9,556 nt of DNA. Source: PALSA-1004 sp947474275 (GTDB lineage: Bacteria; Pseudomonadota; Gammaproteobacteria; Burkholderiales; SG8-41). The translations under genes were made by a program, and so were the position numbers. Position 1 is the first letter of the stretch. The number at the start of each line of letters is the position of its first letter. This document shows, one piece after another, positions 1-6,206 of this stretch. The stretch is from assembly GCA_947474275.1 (NCBI GenBank), contig CANJHY010000175.1, forward strand, positions 1-9,556, written 5' to 3'. The notes under the pieces were generated by a model that was given only the letters and a program-made list of their open reading frames with translations, was not told where the DNA came from and did not search any database.

Positions 1-655
1 CATTTGAATAAGCCAGAAACTCGCTGGTCGTGAGCGCATTGCGCTGGTTGAGACGCGGGTCGGGCTCAGCGTTGAGTTGCGCGGCGGGCGCGAACGCATG
101 ACTATTGCCACCGGACGCAACAAACGGATTGAAACTGTCTGCGCGCGGTGCCGGGGAATTTACATTTGCAAGCGACTTGCCCGGCAAATCATTTAGCACC
201 GCCGTGTTGATCTGCTGATTCGGATAAATGCGATTGCGGTCAGTCATCCCGTTATATTCCACCAGGCACTCCACCGTTCGCATGATTGCCGCCGGCGTCA
301 CCTCGAGGCCGCGGGTCTCCAGAGCCTTGCGGGATATTCCGTACAAGGTTTCTCCCGGCCTGACCGTATGCACGTCGACCGCCGGCAACGAATTATGCGA
401 ACGGAACCCTGCCACAGCAGGCGCCCGCTCTGTATCGCGCTCGATCGCATTGCTCAGCGCGCCAGCATTCATGTCCGCCGGCACCCCGGCCCCCGGTTCA
501 CGCCCGTAAGCAAGCGATGCAGGCAACCGCGCCGCAGTTTCAGTCTTCGCCAATACCGCCCGAAAATCAGACTGCCCGGATTCACTGCGCGCAACTTCCC
601 CGATGACCGGCGACTGGCCTGGCGAAGTAACCGCATTGTTGGTGATAATTTCCAT
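1..655 (-). CDS. LysM-domain protein, 5' part (runs off left edge)
   Basis: An open frame of 218 codons starts at ATG 655 and reaches the window edge without a stop, so the C-terminus is missing. Residues about 95-152 form a LysM peptidoglycan/chitin-binding domain: a VHTVRPGETLYGISRKAL start, then a helix-rich insert, then NGMTDRNRIYPNQQI, matching the usual xVxxGDTLxxIA...NxxxxxxIxxGQxI pattern. Residues 1-94 are low-complexity and rich in Ala, Ser, Gly and Glu. No signal peptide or membrane segment is visible at the N-terminus, which is odd for a wall-binding protein. It may be exported by a non-Sec route, act inside the cell, or have a start upstream that I cannot support. No strong ribosome site is seen; GAGCGG lies a few bases upstream. 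The missing C-terminus could carry a wall hydrolase, but this cannot be seen. The LysM call is firm; the role is unknown. Confidence 0.75.
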   Translation of the reverse strand, partial: MEIITNNAVTSPGQSPVIGEVARSESGQSDFRAVLAKTETAARLPASLAYGREPGAGVPADMNAGALSNAIERDTERAPAVAGFRSHNSLPAVDVHTVRPGETLYGISRKALETRGLEVTPAAIMRTVECLVEYNGMTDRNRIYPNQQINTAVLNDLPGKSLANVNSPAPRADSFNPFVASGGNSHAFAPAAQLNAEPDPRLNQRNALTTSEFLAYSN

Positions 656-768
656 ATGAATCCGCTCAAAAAATCTGTCGCGCTCCCGGTGTCAGGCAAA
701 AATCTGCCGTGTCATGCGGATAAAAAGGCAAATTTCTGCCGCCGCCGTTAGAAAATCTCTTGGCTAAG

Positions 769-792
769 GCTCTAATTACCCGCATTTAGAGC
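769..792. promoter_or_regulatory. inverted repeat over the LysM promoter -10
   Basis: A perfect 7-bp inverted repeat, GCTCTAA (769-775) and TTAGAGC (786-792), is separated by 10 bp. It overlaps the predicted -10 and start point of the LysM gene promoter, where a repressor would be expected to bind. The regulator is unknown. The rest of the 656-930 gap, including the stretch downstream of the Sel1 gene, shows no gene and no convincing terminator. Confidence 0.35.
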
Positions 793-811
793 ACCCCACG
801 GCCCACGTCAA
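783..811 (-). promoter_or_regulatory. sigma70-like promoter of the LysM gene
   Basis: On the minus strand TTGACG (811-806) and TAAATG (788-783) are separated by exactly 17 bp, close to the -35/-10 consensus. Transcription would start near 776, leaving a leader of about 120 nt before the ATG at 655. No flagellar sigma28 pattern (TAAA...GCCGATAA) was found here. This is a pattern match only. Confidence 0.5.
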
Positions 812-930
812 AACAAAGCAATAGTTATGCCCGTCGCGGCAATTCATTTCGCAATGGCGACCTCCCGCACAGCGCCAAATCAGCCCTGATTATTTGCGCA
901 GTAGCTTGGCAATTTCAACGCGCGCCCGGC

Positions 931-1464
931 TCAACGCCGCAACGTTTCGGACAGCTGTTGCGCCGCCAGAATTTCCGGCGCCGTCATTTTTACGGCGACA
1001 ATGTCCCGGTTGGTAAAGGCGGCAGCCCTTAAGTCGTCAGCCCATTTGGGATACCCGGCAGCCGCCCGGCTCGACCAGGCATAGGAAAGCACGAAATCCG
1101 GCGGCACGCCGCGGCCATAGGCATACAGCACGGCCAGATTGCCTTGCGCGTAGGGGTTGCCGGCATCTGCCGCTTTCCGGTACCAGACTGCGGCCTTCTC
1201 CAGATCGGCAGGCACCCCCTCGCCCAATTGATACATGCGACCCAGATAGAATTGCGCGGTCGAATCATTGCGGCCGGCGAGCCTGCGCCAGATCGATGCG
1301 GCCTCGCTGTAGTTGCCCTGCTTATACTCATACAGTCCTTGCTCGGCGTCTTCAGCGAACGTGCAACCTTGCACGATCAGCGTCAATACGAGCAGCGCGC
1401 CCGCGCCTATCCGGGTCGGCCATCCGGACGCCGATTCAATGGCAATTTCTGTTCGTAGCGTCAC
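931..1464 (-). CDS. Sel1-repeat lipoprotein
   Basis: This is a 177-residue protein. A short basic N-terminus and a hydrophobic stretch (about residues 20-33, GAGALLVLTLIVQGC) lead to Cys34, giving a probable lipoprotein signal; VQGC is an imperfect lipobox. Two Sel1-type repeats follow: about 67-102 (AQFYLGRMYQLGEGVPAD then KAAVWYRKAADAG) and about 103-138 (AQGNLAVLYAYGRGVPPD then SYAWSSRAAAGY). Residues 38-66 form a preceding TPR-like helix pair. Sel1 proteins are alpha-solenoid scaffolds for protein-protein contacts, often in the periplasm or envelope; no enzyme activity is expected. The start is GTG at 1464. An ATG nine bases upstream is followed at once by TGA in the same frame, so it cannot be used. 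The gene stands alone: 275 bp to the LysM start downstream and nothing convincing upstream. The family is clear, the partner unknown. Confidence 0.85.
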   Translation of the reverse strand: MTLRTEIAIESASGWPTRIGAGALLVLTLIVQGCTFAEDAEQGLYEYKQGNYSEAASIWRRLAGRNDSTAQFYLGRMYQLGEGVPADLEKAAVWYRKAADAGNPYAQGNLAVLYAYGRGVPPDFVLSYAWSSRAAAGYPKWADDLRAAAFTNRDIVAVKMTAPEILAAQQLSETLRR

Positions 1465-1741
1465 AAATCACATCCCGGGCTGAATTTAAACGCACTCCAC
1501 CAGGCCTCGCATAACGCCAGGCCCTTGCACTTTTCTCAATTCCAATGATCGCACAGCCAGCCCCCCCCCCAGTGCGCCGGCTCAATGAACACCAGAAATG
1601 ACCGCCAGTTCCGCGGATTGTTCCCGTCAAAACAAGACCGCTCCGCCCGACGCTCTCGCCGGACCATAGACCGCTGGATTGATCAAGATCAAGTATCGGG
1701 CGCCGCATAGCCTCAACCATACGCCCTGACGCGGCTTTGGT
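1465..1741. other. gene-poor gap with a C10 run
   Basis: I see no convincing gene in this 277-bp stretch. It holds a run of ten C (1561-1570), which on the minus strand is a G10 tract, and the FNR-type box listed separately. A minus-strand open frame crosses it but has no recognisable domain and opens antisense to the AAA remnant. The lost 5' part of the AAA gene would be expected here, but I find no trace of Walker motifs in any plus frame, so that part was probably deleted or replaced. Confidence 0.5.
1679..1692. promoter_or_regulatory. perfect FNR/ANR-type box
   Basis: TTGAT (1679-1683), four bases, then ATCAA (1688-1692) is an exact match to the palindromic binding site TTGAT-N4-ATCAA of FNR-family oxygen-responsive regulators. 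It lies about 50 bp upstream of the broken AAA frame on the plus strand and about 215 bp upstream of the Sel1 lipoprotein gene on the minus strand. I see no good -10 at the spacing expected for class II activation on either side. It may be an orphan site left over from a lost gene. Confidence 0.4.
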
Positions 1742-2071
1742 TTGGCGGCCGAGCAAACCACCCGCCCCGCCCTCTACTTCACTGCGCCGAAGGAGCTTAA
1801 GATTTTCACAATTCATTTGAAAAAACGGAACATAAACACAACCCGGCTGGACGTGCGGAGAATTGCCGAATTGAGCGAAGGCTTCTCGGGTTCGGAAATC
1901 GAGCCGGTCATTGTCGCCGCGTTATTCAGCGCATACGCCGTGAACCGCCCCATCTCAACCCAGCAGACTCTTGACGAATTAAAAATTGCCAAACCGCTCT
2001 CCGTGATCATGCGGGAGAAGGTCAGCGCGCTGCGCAGTTGGGCCAGCGGCAGAACCGTGGCGGCGAATTAG
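1742..2071 (+). pseudogene. 5'-truncated AAA ATPase (Ycf46/CDC48-like C-terminal part)
   Basis: The frame (109 codons from a TTG) matches only the end of an AAA ATPase of the Ycf46/CDC48-like type. The link helix reads KIFTIHLKKRNINTTRLD. It is followed by the C-terminal lid RRIAELSEGFSGSEIE and a tail with KPLSVIMREKVSALRSWA. In the family the GFSGAEI helix is part of the small lid domain, and PLS..M.EK...LR.WA ends the protein, so the 3' end looks intact. The Walker A, Walker B, sensor 1 and arginine-finger regions are absent; an in-frame TGA at 1727-1729 closes the frame just upstream. No ribosome site precedes the TTG. ATPase activity is impossible for what remains, so I call it a remnant. 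It converges on the broken J-domain gene. The family call is fairly firm; the exact subfamily is not. Confidence 0.65.
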
Positions 2072-2119
2072 GCCGGCGTTTTTTAGTTCTGGCGTGCAGA
2101 TAAAACCGGCTGCGCCGCC

Positions 2120-2523
2120 TCAGGCGTAGACGTTGATCTGCCGCCCCCCCGCGCTCATCCAGCACCGCCTGCACCCGGCTGAACGTATCCCGCAATAGCG
2201 AACGGTTCACAGCGTCGTTGGCCGGTGCGTCGTCGCGCTGTCCGCTGTTTTCTGCATGCACTGCAGCGGTATACCCGTGATCAAACCGGACATTTTCAGC
2301 GGCCGGTTCGGCACGCCGGGTGGCGTCATAGCGCGCGCGCCCTGGGTTCGCCAAGGACCGCGTAGGCTGCGTTGATTGCCTGCATCCTGAGCGAAGCTTC
2401 GCCGGCAGCGCCCTGCCATTTGTCCGGATGATAGCGTTGCGCCATGGCCCGGTAGGCGGCGCGGATGACGATGTCCTCCGCTGCCGGGGCAACCCCGAGA
2501 ACCGCGTAATAGTCGGTCCACAT
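2120..2523 (-). pseudogene. J-domain protein gene with two frameshifts
   Basis: ATG 2523 opens a clear J domain: DYYAVLGV, a basic helix II (AYRAMAQRY), the HPD motif at residues 32-34, and helix III with MQAINAAYAVLGEP. The frame then stops at 2326-2328. Adding one GC dinucleotide to the (GC)5 tract at 2331-2340 gives P-RARAR-YDATRR, restoring the family spacing (P-xxR-xx-YD). That frame runs on to a C7 run at 2144-2150. Removing one base there gives the ending ERGGRQINVYA and a TGA at 2120-2122, for a protein of 134 residues. Without the second correction the frame becomes Arg-rich and overlaps the AAA remnant antisense. J proteins stimulate Hsp70 (DnaK) ATPase through HPD. The 53-bp gap to the exported-protein gene upstream suggests co-transcription. 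Either the gene is broken or the sequence carries two indel errors; a contingency switch is a less likely third option. Confidence 0.65.
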
Positions 2524-2576
2524 CCTGATGTTCCGTGATGGGCGTTTACTGGTTGGCGCGTTTGACTAAAAAATGC

Positions 2577-3020
2577 TCAGCGGGACTCGTTCACGACGAC
2601 GAGCGCTTCGCACATGGCCGGCCCGCGCTGTTCCTGCGGCACCTCACCGGCGCAGACCATCTGCCGGCCGTTGCGCGAGAGGACTCGCTCGACCCGGTCG
2701 ACGTCGGCAATCAAACCTTGCTTGCGCAGTGGAGAAGCGGCGTTTTTTACCGCAACCACGTCACAGATATTGAGGGTGCCGAGGGTTTCGTACGCACGAA
2801 ACAGATTGCGCGCGGCAACCGCCTTGCCGCCGAACAGTTCAACCTCCACCCAGAGCTCACCGGTCTGGTGTTTTATCGCCAATGCTTTTTCAATGAAGAA
2901 ATTATTCGACAGGCGCAGGTAATGGCCTGATACAAGGCCCGACTCCGCAGAGTGATCGGCCGCCAGCGCTGATGCAAAGCAGCCGGTAGTTAAAACAACC
3001 ATTACCAGGTATCTGAACAT
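2577..3020 (-). CDS. small exported protein of unknown function
   Basis: The frame is open from ATG 3038, but I prefer ATG 3020. The signal peptide then starts directly (MFRYLVMVVLTTGCFASALA), and GGAGGT at 3036-3031 sits 10 nt ahead as the ribosome site; it lies inside the first codons of the longer version. From 3020 the protein has 147 residues. Signal peptidase I cleavage is likely after ALA, leaving about 127 residues starting ADHSAES. LTTGC is a weaker lipobox alternative. The mature part has a beta-like stretch (ELWVEVELFGGKAVA), a segment ICDVVAVKNA, and three Cys residues that could form a disulfide. I do not recognise the family. It lies 53 bp upstream of the J-domain gene on the same strand and behind an A+T-rich leader, so it probably heads that short operon. 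Confidence 0.65.
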   Translation of the reverse strand: MFRYLVMVVLTTGCFASALAADHSAESGLVSGHYLRLSNNFFIEKALAIKHQTGELWVEVELFGGKAVAARNLFRAYETLGTLNICDVVAVKNAASPLRKQGLIADVDRVERVLSRNGRQMVCAGEVPQEQRGPAMCEALVVVNESR

Positions 3021-3038
3021 TTTCACCGCAACCTCCAT

Positions 3039-3313
3039 TGATCGGAAACAGACGCCCGGCGAGGGCGCCGAGGCGGCTTTGGCGCTTAACGTTCGCGACG
3101 ACTATTGCCTGCTGCCGACCACTGGCACCATCCGACCTCAGGGCTAATTTACCATTTTTAATACTTAAGCTGTTTTAATATTTTTAAATCTTTGTAACGT
3201 TTTGTGGTGAATAGGCGTGCCGAAACCGGTCGACGCTATAAAACCATGAAAATAAAGAATAATATTCCGCGGAGCGGCGCGGATAGCCACGCCAGGCGTT
3301 TTGCCACGGACAT
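3039..3313. other. intergenic region with A+T-rich tract
   Basis: No gene is supported here. The stretch 3148-3203 is strikingly A+T-rich for this window (several T/A runs around ACTTAAGCTGTTTTAA) and lies upstream of the exported-protein gene, so it probably holds its promoter. Several poor -10-like hexamers exist and I cannot choose one. The leader between that tract and the gene (3040-3120) is GC-rich, with short inverted repeats such as GCCC/GGGC. Confidence 0.35.
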
Positions 3314-3332
3314 CCGGCGCGTCGCGCGCCGG
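3314..3332 (-). terminator. strong hairpin just after the membrane-kinase stop
   Basis: CCGGCGCG (3314-3321), loop TCG, CGCGCCGG (3325-3332) is a perfect 8-bp GC stem starting 8 nt after the TAG of the sensor kinase gene. No T-tract follows on the minus strand, so it is not a standard intrinsic terminator. It may instead protect the mRNA 3' end or act with Rho. Confidence 0.35.
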
Positions 3333-3340
3333 CCTGCAGA

Positions 3341-5089
3341 CTAGGCGGCTACTACAGGTTCGCCCGCGCTGTCCGCCGATGCCAACTGCACGAGGAGGGG
3401 AATCTCAAAATAGAATGTCGAACCAACACCGACAGCCGTTTCGAACCAGATCAAGCCGCCCATCATTTCGATCAGCGTCTTGCACAGACTCAGGCCGACG
3501 CCGGTGCCGCCATGGACACGACTGAGCAGCGGGTCGCCCTGCTGGAAGCGCCCGAAAATTCCGCCCTGATAGGCAGGCGCAATCCCCGGCCCCGTGTCCT
3601 TCACGCTCACGCGCAAAAATCCGTCCGCGCAGGAAACCGTCACATCAACACTGCCGTGCGCGGTGAACTTGACGGCATTGCTGAGCAAATTATGCAGCAC
3701 CTGGGAAAGCCGCATGTCATCGACAAAGATGAATTCAGGAATATCCCCGACGAACACGAGATTGATAAAAATACCTTTTTTTCCCGCAGTCGTCTTGTGG
3801 ATCTTCACACAAAGCTCGAGCGTTGAGCGCAATTCAATCCGCCCGGGATGCAACACCATTTTGCCGGCGACCGCTTTTTCGACATCCAGCAACTGGGTGA
3901 GCAGGCGTTCGAGATGCAGCCCCGCCCGCTGTATGGTGTTGGCGTAATCCTTGATCGTGCCGGCGTCGAGCGGCAGCGTGCCTATAAGTTCAGCAAAGCC
4001 GTTGATATTCGTCAGCGGGCCGCGCACCTCGTGCGAAATTGCATTGATAAAGTCGCTCTTGAAAGCATCCGATTGTTCCGCCATTTTGCGGGCCTCGCGC
4101 ATCAACTGCAGCGCCCGCCGCGATTCGATCAGCGACCAGCTGGCCTGCATGGCCATGCAGAGTAAAAGCATAACAATGAAAATGAGCGCGTAACGGAGAT
4201 TGTCATTCGCCGCTTGGGCAACGCTCAGCGCGCCATCCCTGTTGGTTACCACGGTCGCCACCAGAGGATAGACGTTGGACTGATGCCAGCCGTAGATCGC
4301 CCCCTCATTCGTGAGCGCCGTCATACCTTCGAAATGTCCTGCAGGCCGTTCCATTGCCGATTTATATATGGCGGCTTTGGAAAAGTCGCCGCCAGCCTGC
4401 AACACCAACGACGCCGGTTTTGGCTCGCCAACATAATTCACCACGCTGCGCGTCAGAATCAGCCCGGTTAATCTATTCGCAATGGTGATGCGCGTCCCCC
4501 GGCTAAGGGGCATGGCCGCGTATACGGCAGAGAAGTAATCCGGATCAAAAGAAACAAAGACTATGCCCTGAAACCGCCCCTGCCGGTCGGCGAGACGGCG
4601 CGATAGCCGTAACGTTTTTCGGCTTGAAATATTGTCGGCAACCGGTGCGCTGATGTACAAAACGTCGGCACGACTGGCGACATGGGCCAGAAAATAGGCG
4701 CTGTCCGCCACTGAAACGCCGGCCGCCTTGTCCAAGGTGGACCAAATTATTTGGCCGTTCTTGTCGGCAATTGAAACGTGCTGAGCCCCCGCAATTACAT
4801 TCGTTAAGGCGGCAACCACCTTGGGCAGCACGCTGACATTGATCCGTCCATCGGCTACGGCAATATGTTCTTTGACAAACCTGCCCAGTGCGTCCGCATG
4901 TGCGACGACGCCCTCGGTGTGATCCATGAGCGCGTACGCGAGCGCTTCGTTGTGCCTGCCCTCGGATTCGGCCGCCTCCCGCAGACTCGCACGACTCGTC
5001 AGGACGTAAACAACGGCCAGCGCGATAACAATGAATAAACTTACCGCCCAGAGAACAAGCAGTGGCCTCCGTGAATCACCGAGAGGCAC
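3341..5089 (-). CDS. membrane sensor histidine kinase with dCACHE-like sensor
   Basis: The protein has 582 residues. TM1 spans about residues 9-31 and TM2 about 298-320. Between them lies a periplasmic double-CACHE-type sensor; typical pieces are NGQIIWST (111-118), a VLYISAPVADN strand, and LSRRLADRQGRFQGIVFVSFDPDYF (163-186, split here by description only). The HisKA domain has the H-box around His353 (ISHEVRGPL). The ATPase domain has the N-box (HNLLSNAVKF, Asn467/Asn471), G1 (DTGPGI, 498-503), F-box (IFGRF, 511-515) and G2 (GGTGVGLSL, 527-535). All catalytic motifs are intact, so an active kinase sensing a small extracytoplasmic ligand is expected. There is no receiver domain. The GTG start at 5089 overlaps the end of the upstream HTH-receiver gene by 14 bp, which points to coupled translation and makes that protein its likely partner. 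Ligand unknown. Confidence 0.9.
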   Translation of the reverse strand: MPLGDSRRPLLVLWAVSLFIVIALAVVYVLTSRASLREAAESEGRHNEALAYALMDHTEGVVAHADALGRFVKEHIAVADGRINVSVLPKVVAALTNVIAGAQHVSIADKNGQIIWSTLDKAAGVSVADSAYFLAHVASRADVLYISAPVADNISSRKTLRLSRRLADRQGRFQGIVFVSFDPDYFSAVYAAMPLSRGTRITIANRLTGLILTRSVVNYVGEPKPASLVLQAGGDFSKAAIYKSAMERPAGHFEGMTALTNEGAIYGWHQSNVYPLVATVVTNRDGALSVAQAANDNLRYALIFIVMLLLCMAMQASWSLIESRRALQLMREARKMAEQSDAFKSDFINAISHEVRGPLTNINGFAELIGTLPLDAGTIKDYANTIQRAGLHLERLLTQLLDVEKAVAGKMVLHPGRIELRSTLELCVKIHKTTAGKKGIFINLVFVGDIPEFIFVDDMRLSQVLHNLLSNAVKFTAHGSVDVTVSCADGFLRVSVKDTGPGIAPAYQGGIFGRFQQGDPLLSRVHGGTGVGLSLCKTLIEMMGGLIWFETAVGVGSTFYFEIPLLVQLASADSAGEPVVAA

Positions 5090-5687
5090 TCAAGGCCCTG
5101 CGCGACATTGCCGCCTGCACATAACCGCGTAACTGCGGCCACGGCACGGGCTTCGGAAATTCGGTGACCCCGGGCGCCAGTCCGCCGCGTTTGGCGATCT
5201 CGGCACTATCCATGCCGCTGACCACGACGATATCCATCGCGTCATATTCCGGGTGGCCGCGGATTATTTTCAGCAACTGGAAGCCGTCCATCCGTGGCAT
5301 TTTCAGATCGAGAGTCAGCAGATCCGGCCGGATGCGCTCGATCAAGAACGTGACCTCAAGACCGTTGGGCACGATGGTCAGGCTGATCGGCATTTTCCAG
5401 ATGTTGATCGTTTTTTCGTAAAGCTTGCACAGCGTCGGGTCGTCTTCGGCGATCACGACCGCATACTGCCGCCCGCTGCTGCTGCTGCGCGCACCGCCTC
5501 CCTGCTGGCGCTGGCGCAAAGCCTTCTCGACCGCCTCGACGCTGATGCGCCGATGCCCGCCCGAGGTTTTCCATGCCTGTAGCTCGCCCTTTTCGACCAT
5601 AATCTGGGCGGTGGTCAAGGAAACGCCGAGCAATTTTGCCGCCTCGCGCGTGCTGTAATACTGCTTCGGTATTTCTTTGATAGCCAT
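5076..5687 (-). CDS. response regulator with N-terminal excisionase/MerR-type HTH and C-terminal receiver
   Basis: The protein has 203 residues. Residues about 9-55 form an excisionase/MerR-like winged HTH (HTH_17 type): YYSTREAAKLLGVSLTTAQI, then WKTSGGHRRIS. After a Gln/Gly/Ser linker (60-73), residues 75-198 form a receiver domain with the acidic pocket EDD (81-83), phospho-acceptor Asp127 (in LDLKMP), Ser157 (VVVSGM) and Lys179 (FPKP). All key residues are present. The order DNA-binding then receiver is the reverse of the common OmpR/NarL layout. Phosphorylation by the membrane kinase downstream, whose start overlaps this stop by 14 bp, probably controls DNA binding. Targets are unknown. 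BldC/Xis-type HTHs favour direct repeats, and two CATTTTG copies lie just upstream, so self-regulation is possible. ATG 5687 is directly preceded by ATATATT, with no clear ribosome site. Domain calls are firm. Confidence 0.9.
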   Translation of the reverse strand: MAIKEIPKQYYSTREAAKLLGVSLTTAQIMVEKGELQAWKTSGGHRRISVEAVEKALRQRQQGGGARSSSSGRQYAVVIAEDDPTLCKLYEKTINIWKMPISLTIVPNGLEVTFLIERIRPDLLTLDLKMPRMDGFQLLKIIRGHPEYDAMDIVVVSGMDSAEIAKRGGLAPGVTEFPKPVPWPQLRGYVQAAMSRRALSASR

Positions 5688-5698
5688 AATATATTTGA

Positions 5699-5734
5699 CA
5701 TTTTGGTTGAAATTGCCATTAGTCTACCATTTTG
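5699..5734. promoter_or_regulatory. CATTTTG direct repeat upstream of the HTH-receiver gene
   Basis: CATTTTG occurs at 5699-5705 and again at 5728-5734, 29 bp apart (about three helical turns) and directly upstream of the ATG at 5687. On the minus strand the pair reads CAAAATG. This would suit same-face binding by an Xis/BldC-type HTH, possibly the product of the gene itself. The promoter is unclear: TTGTTG with a poor TAATGG 17 bp later is the best I can offer. Confidence 0.3.
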
Positions 5735-5768
5735 CCCACAACAAGCATTATCGACTTTGCCGTTAGCG

Positions 5769-6190
5769 TCACCCGCCGCCGCCGGCCAGGCAAACTCCCA
5801 GCCCCAGCCGCGCCAAAATGCCGGCATCCGGCATCAAATCCCCGATCAGGGCCTGGTCACGCGCAAGGTCGGCGGCCAAACGCAGCCCGGGCGAACGGGA
5901 GTCAAGGCACCAGCGGCGGGAGTCATCCACCTGCAGCGGACGCGCACTGACCGTCAGGCGCCGCGACCCGCCGTTGCGAACGGCGGCCACGGCGTAACTG
6001 TTTGCCGCGGGCGCCTGGCACAGCATGTCGGCCAGGACATCACGCAGATGTGCCCCACCACCTTGCTCGACGCGCTGACATGCACGCCCGGACACCGTTC
6101 GCTGATGCCCAGATCGCTGCCGGCCGCTTCTGTCATTCGTCCACGGCCGGACAATTTTCAAGACAGCCTGCCGCTCATGTTGCTCATCAT
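5769..6190 (-). pseudogene. decayed kinase-ATPase-like open frame
   Basis: The gap between the soluble kinase and the HTH-receiver shows coding-like, high-GC3 codons on the minus strand, but in changing frames. ATG 6190 gives only MMSNMSGRLS before a stop. A second frame holds MTEAAGSDLGISERCPGVHV then SASSKVVGH. Near 6041-6053 the coding signal moves to a third frame: LRDVLADMLCQAPAAN, LTVSARPLQVDD, CLDSRSPGL and ARLGLGVCLA, ending at TGA 5769. Joined, the order resembles a histidine-kinase ATPase domain: VLADMLCQA in place of an N-box (VLxNLLxNA), LDSRSPGL in place of G1 (DxGxGI), and GLGV near a G2 position. The catalytic Asn and Gly residues are mostly lost. I infer a worn-out ATPase or pseudo-kinase relic. 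A single intact unknown protein from TTG 6161 is the main alternative. No T/F confirmation is possible without a homology search. Confidence 0.4.
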
Positions 6191-6206
6191 TTAGCTTTTC
6201 CGGCCA

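Noticed and set aside
469..699. Minus-strand frame of 76 codons overlapping the LysM gene
   Set aside because: Arg-rich shadow in another frame of the LysM gene, which has the recognisable domain.
1561..1570. C10 run as a phase-variable promoter tract or quadruplex
   Set aside because: Only one long run, no intact gene placed to be switched by it, and single-run quadruplexes are not supported.
1436..1816. Minus-strand open frame of 126 codons across the Sel1-AAA gap
   Set aside because: No domain, Gly/Arg-rich composition driven by the GC and C10 runs, antisense to both the AAA remnant and the start of the Sel1 gene.
2072..2119. Terminator between the converging AAA remnant and J-domain gene
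   Set aside because: GCGTTTTTTAG has a T-run but no matching stem ahead of it; the CGGC-TGC-GCCG stem is only four base pairs.
5703..6194. Plus-strand open frame of 163 codons opposite the relic
   Set aside because: Composition (Pro/Gln/Arg-rich) looks like an antisense shadow; high-GC3 codon signal lies on the minus strand instead.
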